Notes under the pieces: model-generated
Seen by the model: only the letters and a program-made list of their open reading frames with translations
What the model was told of the DNA's origin: nothing
The model's database searches: none
In this document: positions 1 through 5,807 of the stretch, piece after piece
Numbering within the stretch: the first letter of the stretch is position 1
How the letters are laid out: each line of letters begins with the position of its first letter
Assembly (NCBI GenBank): GCA_003455945.1
Contig: DMPQ01000332.1
Location: 178 to 5,984 of the forward strand
Direction: 5' to 3'
Length of the DNA stretch: 5,807 nt
Source: Planctomycetaceae bacterium
Lineage (GTDB): Bacteria; Planctomycetota; Planctomycetia; Pirellulales; Pirellulaceae
Translations under genes and position numbers: made by a program

Positions 1-120
1 GTCGGTCCGGACGCGCAGCGACGACGCGACGCTGAACTCTCCGTGCCTCCCAGCCCGCAGCGTCAGCACGGGGTCCCCGTGCCTCGCTTTCTCATCCAGT
101 GCGACCGAGGGCGGTCACAC
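1..120. other. Left edge, no supportable gene
   Basis: No complete gene is visible here. One plus-strand frame is open from the window edge to a TGA at 33-35. It would give a short basic C-terminus (RSGRAATTRR), so the tail of a rightward gene is possible, but eleven codons cannot establish it. A minus-strand frame with a GTG at 69-67 is open to the left edge and is equally weak, with no convincing ribosome binding site. The hairpin at 66-82 fits the first reading better, because it would lie about 30 bases beyond that stop. Confidence 0.3.
66..93 (+). terminator. Candidate hairpin terminator, rightward
   Basis: GCACGGG (66-72) and CCCGTGC (76-82) are exact inverted repeats around a three-base loop, giving a seven-pair GC-rich stem. 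On the plus strand the stem is followed by CTCGCTTTCTC, which is pyrimidine-rich but holds only a short T run. It could end a gene entering from the left (possible stop at 33-35). The poor T tract and the uncertain upstream gene keep confidence low. Confidence 0.35.
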
Positions 121-126
121 GACGGT

Positions 127-180
127 GGACGAAACGAACGAGGGGAGGCGTCCGACCTTCCGGCCGAGCACCTCCCCTCG
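127..180 (-). terminator. Rho-independent terminator of the S46 peptidase gene
   Basis: CGAGGGGAGG (139-148) and CCTCCCCTCG (171-180) are a perfect ten-base inverted repeat separated by 22 bases. Read on the minus strand, the hairpin begins 31 bases after the peptidase stop codon. It is followed at once by TTCGTTTCGTCC (138-127), which is T-rich for this genome. Position, stem strength and the trailing T residues all fit an intrinsic terminator. The plus-strand side (CGCTGTTTCG after 180) also has some T, so it might work in both directions. Confidence 0.65.
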
Positions 181-211
181 CGCTGTTTCGCACGTCGATC
201 CCGCACGACGA

Positions 212-2284
212 TCAGCGACCGAGGCTGTCGGCCAGCTCCTCGGCACCGTAGATCTTCCGCAGCGCTTCGCGGATCGCGGCGGCGTGGACCGAGACGGCTC
301 GGCCCTGCGTCTCGGTGTAGAGATAGTCGGCGGTGAGCGACTGGATATTCCCGTCGAAGATGATCCCGACGAACTCGCCGTCCCGATTGACGACCGGACT
401 TCCGGAATTGCCTCCGATGATGTCGGCCGTGCAGACGAAGTTGAACGGGACGTCGGCGCCGATCCGATCGCGAGCGGCGATCCACGACTGAGGGAGCTGC
501 CACGGTTCGCGCGAACCGTGATTCTCCTGGTGAGCAAAGGCGTCTCCCATCGTGGTCCACGGGGCGATCTTCGTTCCCCCTTCCTCGTAGCCGCGGATCG
601 GCCCGAAGGCCAGCCGGAGCGTGAAGGTGGCGTCGGGATAGGTCGACGTTCCCTCGAAGGCGACGGTCGCCTCCGAAACCTTGACGTACGCCTGTCGCTC
701 CAGCTCCTCGACCTGCTCGATCTCGGAGCGGATCTTTCGATAGAGCGGCTGCATCTTGCGAGCCATCACGATCAGCGGGTCATCCGACGCGGCGATCGCA
801 TCGGGACCGCCGGCCGCCAGCTCGCGCCGCGCCTGGACGTCGAACAGCTTGGTTTCGGCGATCGCCTTCGCCGCTCGATTCTGCGGACCGAGTCCTTCGA
901 GCAGGTCGACGACCAACGGATCGTCGGCGCCGATCCATTCGATCAGTCGTGCGATCTCGTCGGCCAGCTTGGTCGCCTCCAGATCGGGATACAGCGGCGC
1001 CGTGCTGAACAGTTCCTGCTCGAGCGACTCGCGATTCGAGTCACGGAACTCGCGGAGCCGATCGGCACTCGGCTTCGCATCCTCGGCTCCCATCAGGACG
1101 AGCGTCTCGGCGATCCCGTAGATGCCGGTGCGGAATCCGCCGACCGCGCGGATCAGCTCCTTGCGGCGCAGCTGCAGCTCGGCGACCGCCGCAAACGCCT
1201 CACGAATCTCCTCGGCGTCCGGTCGATCGGCGATCGAGGCGAGAATGCGCGCCTCGCGCGATCGCTTCGCCTCGAGCACCGCCGGATCCTGCAGCCCCTG
1301 CAGCATGCCGGTGTAGGCCTTGCGGGAGTTCTGCACGCCGAACAGATCATCCTGAGCCCGACGCTTCTGCTCTTCCCCTTGCAGACCGAACTGCTGCAGC
1401 ATGATCTCGCGGCGACGGAGCAGGTCGAGCGCGAACGGCAAGCGGGTATCGCGCAGATACTTCATCGCATCGACGGTAAAGCCGCGCTGCGTCCGGCCGG
1501 GATGTCCCGAGACGAAGACGAGCTGCTCTTCGGTCGGCGGCGAGTCATTCCAGGAAAGGAAATGGTCGATCTTCGCCGGCTTGCCGTTCTCGTAGACCCG
1601 CAGCAGGCAGATGTCCAGACAGTAGCGCGGGTACTCGAAGTTGTCGGCATCGCCGCCGAAGAAGGCGATCGCCGCCTCGGGCGCAAAGACGACTCGGACG
1701 TCGACGTACTTCTTGTACCGGTACAGGTGATACTTGGCACCGCCGTAGAGCGTCACGATGTCGCTCCGCAGGCCGGTCGCCTCGAGCGATTCGTTCTCGA
1801 TCTCGGCCATCACGGCGTTGCGCGCCTTGGCCGCATCGTCGGCGGTCATCGACGAGGCGACCGAGGCCATCACGCGATCGGTCACGTCCTCGATCGAGAC
1901 GAGCTGATTGAGTTCGAGATCCGGAGCGGGGATCTCGTCGGCCAGCGTCTTCGCGAGGAAGCCCTCCTCGAGGTAGTCGTTCTCTTCGGTCGAGATCTTG
2001 AAGATCGTGTCCGAGGCGACATGGTGATTGGTCAGCACCAGGCCGTCCGACGAGACGAAACTTCCCGAGCCTCCCGAATTGAACCGGACGCTCGAGAGCA
2101 TCAGATGCTGCACCCACTCGTCCGTCGGCTCGAAGCCGTAGGTGCGAGCCAGATAGGCGCGCGGCAGGTTGCTGAAGAGCCACATTCCTTCGTCGGCCGA
2201 CGAAGCACGAGGCGAGGTGGTGCCGACGAGCAAGGCGACGAGCGCCAAGCCCATTCGCGACCATCGACGCAGGTCGATACGCAT
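212..2284 (-). CDS. Secreted S46 family dipeptidyl-peptidase (DPP7-like)
   Basis: This 690-residue protein is a serine exopeptidase of MEROPS family S46, which removes dipeptides from the N-terminus of oligopeptides in the periplasm or at the cell surface. Residues 1-30 form a Sec signal peptide (basic start, hydrophobic 11-22, cleavage probably after SSA at 28-30). The mature N-terminus DEGMW is typical of the family. By comparison with characterised S46 enzymes, the catalytic triad is His88 (TNHHV, 85-89), Asp224 (YCLDIC) and Ser627 (GGNSGSP). Asn215 and Phe216 in GGDADNFEYPR, and Asn319 in VQNSRKAYTG, match residues that hold the substrate N-terminus; Phe216 replaces the tryptophan seen in well-studied members. 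Gly645 lies 18 residues after the catalytic Ser, where DPP7 has Gly and acid-specific DPP11 has Arg, so a preference for hydrophobic P1 residues is inferred. Length is close to the usual 700-720. The ATG at 2284 is preceded by GGAGA with a 10-base gap. The gene is divergent from the oxidoreductase. Confidence 0.93.
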   Translation of the reverse strand: MRIDLRRWSRMGLALVALLVGTTSPRASSADEGMWLFSNLPRAYLARTYGFEPTDEWVQHLMLSSVRFNSGGSGSFVSSDGLVLTNHHVASDTIFKISTEENDYLEEGFLAKTLADEIPAPDLELNQLVSIEDVTDRVMASVASSMTADDAAKARNAVMAEIENESLEATGLRSDIVTLYGGAKYHLYRYKKYVDVRVVFAPEAAIAFFGGDADNFEYPRYCLDICLLRVYENGKPAKIDHFLSWNDSPPTEEQLVFVSGHPGRTQRGFTVDAMKYLRDTRLPFALDLLRRREIMLQQFGLQGEEQKRRAQDDLFGVQNSRKAYTGMLQGLQDPAVLEAKRSREARILASIADRPDAEEIREAFAAVAELQLRRKELIRAVGGFRTGIYGIAETLVLMGAEDAKPSADRLREFRDSNRESLEQELFSTAPLYPDLEATKLADEIARLIEWIGADDPLVVDLLEGLGPQNRAAKAIAETKLFDVQARRELAAGGPDAIAASDDPLIVMARKMQPLYRKIRSEIEQVEELERQAYVKVSEATVAFEGTSTYPDATFTLRLAFGPIRGYEEGGTKIAPWTTMGDAFAHQENHGSREPWQLPQSWIAARDRIGADVPFNFVCTADIIGGNSGSPVVNRDGEFVGIIFDGNIQSLTADYLYTETQGRAVSVHAAAIREALRKIYGAEELADSLGR
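501..520. repeat. 20-bp perfect palindrome inside the peptidase gene
   Basis: CACGGTTCGCGCGAACCGTG is its own exact reverse complement and does not extend further. It encodes HGSREP in the C-terminal part of the peptidase, so part of the constraint may come from the protein. No other copy is in the window. Confidence 0.85.
2188..2205. repeat. 18-bp perfect palindrome at the start of the peptidase gene
   Basis: CTTCGTCGGCCGACGAAG is exactly self-complementary. It lies inside the peptidase coding region, over the codons at the signal-peptide cleavage region. Its arms contain TCGTCG and CGACGA, as do those of the palindrome at 2319-2336, whose centre is 131 bases away. Whether either is a protein-binding site cannot be told from one copy. 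Confidence 0.8.
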
Positions 2285-2294
2285 GATCGGTCAA

Positions 2295-2299
2295 TCTCC
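2295..2299 (-). promoter_or_regulatory. Ribosome binding site of the peptidase gene
   Basis: GGAGA on the minus strand lies 10 bases before the ATG at 2284. The gap is slightly long but usable. It supports that ATG over the internal Met11, which would leave a shorter signal peptide without the basic N-region. Confidence 0.55.
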
Positions 2300-2318
2300 G
2301 CTCGATGAAGCCGCCGGC

Positions 2319-2336
2319 CGATCGTCGCGACGATCG
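2319..2336. promoter_or_regulatory. 18-bp perfect palindrome upstream of the peptidase start
   Basis: CGATCGTCGCGACGATCG is exactly self-complementary, begins 35 bases upstream of the peptidase ATG, and is made of two CGATCG words flanking TCGCGA. The position suits an operator or a hairpin in the leader RNA. Because CGATCG is abundant throughout the window, part of this symmetry may be compositional chance. Confidence 0.4.
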
Positions 2337-2464
2337 CGAGCGAGGCAGGGCGGCCGATCCGTGGTCCGAGAACCGTCGACCATTGTCGGGGAATCGCCGG
2401 AAAAGGGGAGCCCGGGGAGCCGAGCCGCGCACGTGAAGCCTCTCCGAAGTCGGCGTCGAACCCT

Positions 2465-2476
2465 GTCGACGTCGAC
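2465..2476. repeat. 12-bp palindrome GTCGACGTCGAC in the divergent spacer
   Basis: This is a perfect palindrome that is also two tandem GTCGAC copies, about 40-50 bases upstream of the candidate -35 box of the oxidoreductase. It might be an activator or repressor site, but GTCGAC-like words are common here and there is no second copy to compare. Confidence 0.25.
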
Positions 2477-2513
2477 TTTCGACCTCCGTTCGGCCCTTGC
2501 CGAGAGCCGAAGT

Positions 2514-2542
2514 TTGCAACCCGAGTCGCCCTGCTCGACAAT
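2514..2542 (+). promoter_or_regulatory. Candidate sigma70-type promoter of the oxidoreductase gene
   Basis: TTGCAA (2514-2519) and GACAAT (2537-2542) match the -35 and -10 consensus at four of six positions each, with the ideal 17-base spacing. They form one of the few AT-richer patches in the spacer. Transcription would start near 2549, leaving a leader of about 35 bases. This is a pattern match only. Confidence 0.4.
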
Positions 2543-2573
2543 GCGGCGGTCCGTCCTCCCCCGCGCCACCACC

Positions 2574-2578
2574 GAGGG
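2574..2578 (+). promoter_or_regulatory. Ribosome binding site of the oxidoreductase gene
   Basis: GAGGG lies six bases upstream of the ATG at 2585. This fixes the start that places the twin-arginine motif at residues 16-21. Confidence 0.7.
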
Positions 2579-2584
2579 TTCGTC

Positions 2585-3898
2585 ATGGCTCCCGCTGCTC
2601 CTACTCCGGACCCTTCGATCGATCCGGGGCGACGCCGCTTCCTGCAGGCGACCGCCGCCGCCTCGACCCTGTTCGCCGTGCCGACGATCATTCCGGCCAA
2701 GGCGCTCGGACGCGACGGCGCCGTCGCACCGAGCGAGCGGATCACGCTCGGAGGGATCGGTATCCGCCACCGCGGCGGTTACGTGCTCGACTTCATGCTC
2801 CAGCAGCCGGACGTGCAGTTCGTCGCGGTGGCCGACGTGCGAGCCGATCGGCGCCAGGCGGTGAAGGAGATCGGCGAGAAGCATCACGGCCCCGGAACCT
2901 GCGACACCTATCGCGACTTTCGCGAACTGCTCGAACGCCCCGACATCGACACGGTGCTGATCGCGACCGGCGATCGCTGGCACGCTCCGATCTCGATGCT
3001 CGCCGCTCAGGCGGGCAAGGACGTCTACTCCGAGAAGCCGTGCGCGATCAGCATCGAACTGACGCGGCGATTGGCCGAGACGATTCGCTCGACCGGCCGG
3101 ATCTTTCAGGCCGGCACGCAGCGCCGCAACGTCTCGAACTTCCGCGATGCGGCCGAACTGGTCTGGAGCGGGAAGCTCGGACGGATCCGCACGGTTCATG
3201 CTTCGATCTACGAACTGGTCGATCGCCACGACTGGCTCCCCGAACAGCCGGTCCCCGATCCGAACGAGATCGACTGGGAGATGTGGCTCGGTCCCGCACC
3301 ATGGCGGCCCTTCAACCGCTCGTACGTCGACGGCGGGTGGCGCGGCTTCCACGACTTCGATTCCGGCGCCAAGCTGCTCGACTGGGGCGCGCACACCGTC
3401 GATCTCTGTCAGTGGGCCCTGCGAGCCGACGGGACGCTGCCGCTGACCTACGAGCCGATCGATCTGCCGAACGACAACGCGATCGAGTGCACGTATGCCG
3501 ACGGCACGCGACTGATCCTGCGCCGCAACGGCTGGCTCGGTCTGGGCACCTGTCCGGTTCGCTACGAAGGAGACGACGGCTGGGTCGAGACGGGAGACAG
3601 CGGACGGACTCAGGTCTCGAACGACACGCTGCGCGCGGAGTTGCCGCCTCCGTCCCCCGACCCCGGCATTTCCCCTCGACTGCACGTCCGCGAGTTCTTC
3701 GATTGCGTCCGAACCCGGCGTCAGCCCGCATGCAACGCGGACGTCATGCGGTCGTCACATGTCGCGTGCCACGCAGCCGCCTCAGCGTGGATTCTCGGTC
3801 GAAAGCTGACGATCGATCCGGCGACCGAGTCATTCCCGAACGATCCGGCGGCCGAGGCGCTGGTGCGGCGTCCGATGCGCGAACCGTGGATCTTCTGA
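2585..3898 (+). CDS. Tat-exported Gfo/Idh/MocA family oxidoreductase
   Basis: This 437-residue protein is predicted to be an NAD(P)-dependent dehydrogenase of the Gfo/Idh/MocA family, which typically oxidises or reduces sugars, inositols or their derivatives. A Tat signal occupies roughly residues 1-42: RRRFLQ at 16-21, a hydrophobic stretch at 22-37 and an alanine-rich end. The Rossmann fold starts at 53 (ITLGGIGI), with the nucleotide-binding glycines at 56-65 and an acidic residue at 84 (VADVR). The family's EKP motif is intact (Glu150, Lys151, Pro152 in DVYSEKPCAI); the lysine is the usual catalytic or cofactor-contacting residue. Asp266 and His270 (LLDWGAHTVD) match the second conserved catalytic pair. 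The second domain, to about 380, contains WLGPAPWRPFN (234-244). The C-terminus REPWIF resembles that of many planctomycete members. Substrate cannot be predicted. It is divergent from the peptidase and followed after 85 bases by the HEAT gene. Confidence 0.9.
   Translation: MAPAAPTPDPSIDPGRRRFLQATAAASTLFAVPTIIPAKALGRDGAVAPSERITLGGIGIRHRGGYVLDFMLQQPDVQFVAVADVRADRRQAVKEIGEKHHGPGTCDTYRDFRELLERPDIDTVLIATGDRWHAPISMLAAQAGKDVYSEKPCAISIELTRRLAETIRSTGRIFQAGTQRRNVSNFRDAAELVWSGKLGRIRTVHASIYELVDRHDWLPEQPVPDPNEIDWEMWLGPAPWRPFNRSYVDGGWRGFHDFDSGAKLLDWGAHTVDLCQWALRADGTLPLTYEPIDLPNDNAIECTYADGTRLILRRNGWLGLGTCPVRYEGDDGWVETGDSGRTQVSNDTLRAELPPPSPDPGISPRLHVREFFDCVRTRRQPACNADVMRSSHVACHAAASAWILGRKLTIDPATESFPNDPAAEALVRRPMREPWIF
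2712..2727. repeat. 16-bp perfect palindrome in the oxidoreductase gene
   Basis: GCGACGGCGCCGTCGC is exactly self-complementary and encodes RDGAVA just after the Tat signal. With a stem of pure GC apart from one A-T pair, it could fold in the mRNA near the start of translation. It is probably incidental, and is listed because it belongs to a run of long palindromes in this window. Confidence 0.6.
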
Positions 3899-3983
3899 AC
3901 CGCGTTCGAGTGACTCTCGCTCGATTCGCATCGACCTTGCCCATCGTCGTCGCCTTTCGACATCCCACCACCGGATCACGCCG

Positions 3984-5807
3984 ATGTCTTCGCCGCTTCG
4001 CATGCCGTCGCCAGTGCCGACTCTGTTCGGACTCGTACTCCTCGTTCTGTCCTTCGCATCGACCGCGACCGCTCAGCCGACTCGGGCGGTCCCAGGAGAC
4101 CTGCCGAAGCTGATCGCGACTCTCGAGTCGGACGGTCCGTTGTTCGATCGAGCCATGGCGTGTCGCTCGCTCGGCACGCTCGGCGATCCGGCGGCGGTCC
4201 CGGCTCTGGCAGCGCTGCTCGATTCGGCGGAGCTCGGCTCCTACGCGCGGACCGCGCTCGAATCGATTGCGGGACCGGAGGCTGCCGCCGCGCTGCGGGA
4301 TTCTCTCGGGCGTCTGAACGGTTCCGCACTCGTCGGCGCGATCGGATCGGTCGGGCTGCGACGGGATGATCAGGCGATCGACGCGCTCGCCTCGCTCGCT
4401 TCGACATCGGATTCGAGTGACGTGCGAGTCGCCGCGATTCGCGCGATGGGAAGGATCGCCGACGATCGGGCGCTCGTCGCTCTCGGTGGGCTCCTGCGAT
4501 CGGACACACGCCACTCGGACGATGTCGGCTCGGCCATCCTGCTCGCGGTCGCCCGAGTCCCGAAAGGAACTCCCTATCCGGTCGCCGACGACATGCTCCG
4601 GCGACTCGCGACGATCGATCGGGCCGAGCCCGATGGGCCGGGGGAACATCTGATCGCCGAGGCGGCGGCGGCGCTGATTCGCCGCGGTTCGCCGGATGCC
4701 GAGTCGCTGCTCGACGGACTGCTGATGCACGAGCGAGTCGACTCGTTCCGCATCGGACTCCAGGCGGCTCGTGACATCCGGGCTGCCGCGTTTCCCTCGC
4801 TGGCGCGCGTCCTTCCGAACCTCGATGCGCCGCGGCGCGAGATGATCGTGACGCTCGTCGGCGACCTGCGGGATGTCGAGGGACGCTCGCTGCTGATGAC
4901 GGCGGTCGATGATCCCGATCCGGCCGTGCGGGCCGCGGCGCTTCGAGCTCTCGGACCGATCGCCGGGGTCGAAGGGATCGAGCGACTGTTGACCGCGCTT
5001 TCGGACGGTGACGAACGGATCGTCGCCGCGGCGACCGAGGCGATCGGAGAATTGCAGGGCGAGACGGTCGACCGCGCGATCGTCGAACGACTCGATGCGG
5101 AGGCTCCGCAACTGGTGATCGCCGCTGCGAGACTGGTCGCTCAGCGACGGATCACCCAGGCGGTCGATCGACTCGAGCTTCTGGCTCGATCGTCCGAGAA
5201 CCCGGCCGTTCGCGTCGCGGCGATCGAAGGACTCGGGGCCACGGCCGATCTCGACCGACTGGGCCCGCTCGTCGCGTTGCTGGTCCAGGACGACCCGATC
5301 CGCACGGGAGCGGTCGAGGCGCTCGCCGTTGCGGGGGCCCGACTTCCTCGCGACGAGTTCGCCGATCGGCTGGCCGAGTCACTGGAGCGAACCGATCCAC
5401 AGACCGCTTCGCTGCTCTTGGAACGGATCGGCACGGTCGAAGGCCCTCGCGCGCTCGGCGTTCTCGATCGAGCGGCTCGCGACGCTCAGGATGATCGGAT
5501 TCGCGATACCGCGACTCGGATGCTCGGTCGTTGGTCATCCGCCGATGCGGCCGAGACGCTGGTCGGCCTGGCGGAAGATCTGAGGGAGACGAAGTATCGG
5601 GTCCGCGCGCTGCGCGGCTACCTGAGGATCGCTCGTCAGTTCGACCTTTCTCTCGAGACCCGAACCGAGATGTGTCGCCGCGCGATCGAGCTGGCCGGTC
5701 GCGACGAGGAACGGACGCTGGCACTCGAAATCCTGGTTCGACATCCGTCGCTGGAAGGCCTCGGGCTGGCGATCGGGCGGGCGCGTGATCCGCTGACGAT
5801 CCCGGCG
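3984..5807 (+). CDS. Secreted HEAT-repeat protein, 3' end outside window
   Basis: The frame from the ATG at 3984 stays open for 608 codons to the window edge, so the gene is incomplete on the right. Residues 1-30 form a Sec signal peptide (hydrophobic 11-27, cleavage probably after ATA at 28-30). The rest is all-helical alanine/leucine-rich HEAT or PBS-lyase-type repeats, with the clearest units near 52-80, 145-172, 307-355, 404-434 and 503-530. They show the usual D-x-x-V-R-x-A-A-x-x-A-L-G pattern (DPDPAVRAAALRALG at 310-324). Residues 536-600 (RVRALRGYLRIARQF and on) resemble a C-terminal segment found in planctomycete HEAT proteins, some of which continue into a DUF1080 (GH16-like) domain; whether this one does is unknown. 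No catalytic motif is visible, so a scaffold or binding role is inferred. Only a weak GGA (3973-3975) precedes the start. No terminator is seen in the 85 bases after the oxidoreductase, so co-transcription is plausible. CGATCG is densest here. Confidence 0.85.
   Translation, partial: MSSPLRMPSPVPTLFGLVLLVLSFASTATAQPTRAVPGDLPKLIATLESDGPLFDRAMACRSLGTLGDPAAVPALAALLDSAELGSYARTALESIAGPEAAAALRDSLGRLNGSALVGAIGSVGLRRDDQAIDALASLASTSDSSDVRVAAIRAMGRIADDRALVALGGLLRSDTRHSDDVGSAILLAVARVPKGTPYPVADDMLRRLATIDRAEPDGPGEHLIAEAAAALIRRGSPDAESLLDGLLMHERVDSFRIGLQAARDIRAAAFPSLARVLPNLDAPRREMIVTLVGDLRDVEGRSLLMTAVDDPDPAVRAAALRALGPIAGVEGIERLLTALSDGDERIVAAATEAIGELQGETVDRAIVERLDAEAPQLVIAAARLVAQRRITQAVDRLELLARSSENPAVRVAAIEGLGATADLDRLGPLVALLVQDDPIRTGAVEALAVAGARLPRDEFADRLAESLERTDPQTASLLLERIGTVEGPRALGVLDRAARDAQDDRIRDTATRMLGRWSSADAAETLVGLAEDLRETKYRVRALRGYLRIARQFDLSLETRTEMCRRAIELAGRDEERTLALEILVRHPSLEGLGLAIGRARDPLTIPA

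Larger units (their letters stand above)
2285..2584. other. Divergent intergenic region between peptidase and oxidoreductase
   Basis: These 300 bases hold no plausible gene; the frames that cross them are shadows with unrelated low-complexity translations. They must carry the promoters for both genes. On the rightward side a TTGCAA/GACAAT pair is visible (separate entry). On the leftward side GACAAT is present on the minus strand (2387-2382) but without a recognisable -35 partner, so that promoter is not assigned. If it were used, the peptidase leader would be about 90-100 bases long and would contain the 18-bp palindrome. There is also a short tandem repeat, GGGGAGCC, at 2405-2412 and 2414-2421. 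Confidence 0.7.
465..5775. repeat. Dispersed over-represented hexamer CGATCG (36 copies)
   Basis: Hand counting finds 36 CGATCG sites between 465 and 5775, including 10 in the peptidase gene, 2 in the divergent spacer, 7 in the oxidoreductase gene and 17 in the HEAT gene. At about 65% G+C with independent bases, roughly 2 would be expected. In the HEAT gene the word occurs in all three codon phases (2, 9 and 6 copies), so preference for one codon pair does not explain it. It recalls the HIP1 octamer of cyanobacteria (GCGATCGC), but here the flanking bases vary. Role unknown. Confidence 0.8.

Noticed and set aside
453..937. Direct repeat CGTCGGCGCCGATCC near 451-465 and 922-936
   Set aside because: Both copies encode similar short peptides (IGAD) in the peptidase, and the words are typical of this genome. 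Two copies in coding sequence do not suggest a mobile or regulatory repeat.
125..2308. A 727-codon open frame on the plus strand across the entire peptidase gene
   Set aside because: It is antisense to a gene with a full set of S46 catalytic motifs, a signal peptide, a ribosome binding site and a terminator. Its translation is Arg/Gly/Asp-rich with no recognisable domain, and it is kept open by high G+C.
2285..2584. Possible small RNA, riboswitch or small gene in the divergent spacer
   Set aside because: I found no known aptamer-like pattern, no terminator-like hairpin with a T tract, and no short frame with a ribosome binding site. The length is normal for two divergent promoters.
2291..3685. 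A 464-codon open frame on the minus strand across the oxidoreductase gene and the spacer
   Set aside because: It is the antisense shadow of a clear Gfo/Idh/MocA gene, with no motif of its own and a start that is not near a ribosome binding site.
2497..4113. A 538-codon plus-strand frame overlapping the oxidoreductase in another phase
   Set aside because: The protein is strongly Arg/Pro-rich and matches nothing I know. The other phase holds the Tat motif, the Rossmann fold and the EKP motif.
3744..5111. A 455-codon open frame on the minus strand across the HEAT gene
   Set aside because: The translation is Arg/Ser/Asp-rich and without domain structure, while the opposite strand encodes a signal peptide and regular HEAT repeats.
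1..5807. CRISPR arrays, insertion sequences, tRNA or rRNA genes, phage or defence genes
   Set aside because: No regularly spaced repeats, transposase motifs, target-site duplications, cloverleaf-like segments or defence-associated domains were seen on either strand.

Overview
The window reads as GC-rich (about two-thirds G+C by eye) bacterial chromosome, most likely from a planctomycete or a close relative in the PVC group. The basis is the gene content: a Tat-exported Gfo/Idh/MocA oxidoreductase of a type greatly expanded in planctomycetes, a secreted HEAT-repeat protein whose C-terminal part resembles planctomycete and verrucomicrobial HEAT proteins, and an S46 dipeptidyl-peptidase. This assignment rests on remembered family resemblance, not on a search.

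Layout. Positions 1-211 hold no gene I can support. They contain two hairpins, one of which (139-180) looks like the terminator of the first gene. A minus-strand gene (212-2284) encodes a secreted S46 peptidase with the complete catalytic set. A 300-base divergent spacer (2285-2584) follows, with a sigma70-like promoter candidate for the rightward gene and an 18-bp perfect palindrome just upstream of the peptidase start. The rightward genes are the oxidoreductase (2585-3898) and, 85 bases later, a HEAT-repeat protein (from 3984) that runs off the right edge with no stop in 608 codons. The last two could share a transcript.

All three proteins carry export signals (Sec type for the peptidase and the HEAT protein, Tat type for the oxidoreductase), so the locus is devoted to envelope or periplasmic functions. 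The peptidase would trim oligopeptides to dipeptides, and the oxidoreductase would act on an unknown sugar-like substrate. The HEAT protein probably scaffolds or binds a partner. Nothing in the sequence ties the peptidase to the other two functionally.

I do not see a new defence, mobile or RNA system. The least ordinary signals are compositional. The hexamer CGATCG occurs 36 times by hand count, where about 2 would be expected. There are also several long perfect palindromes (20, 18, 18 and 16 bp), three of them inside coding sequence. Both deserve a genome-wide test.
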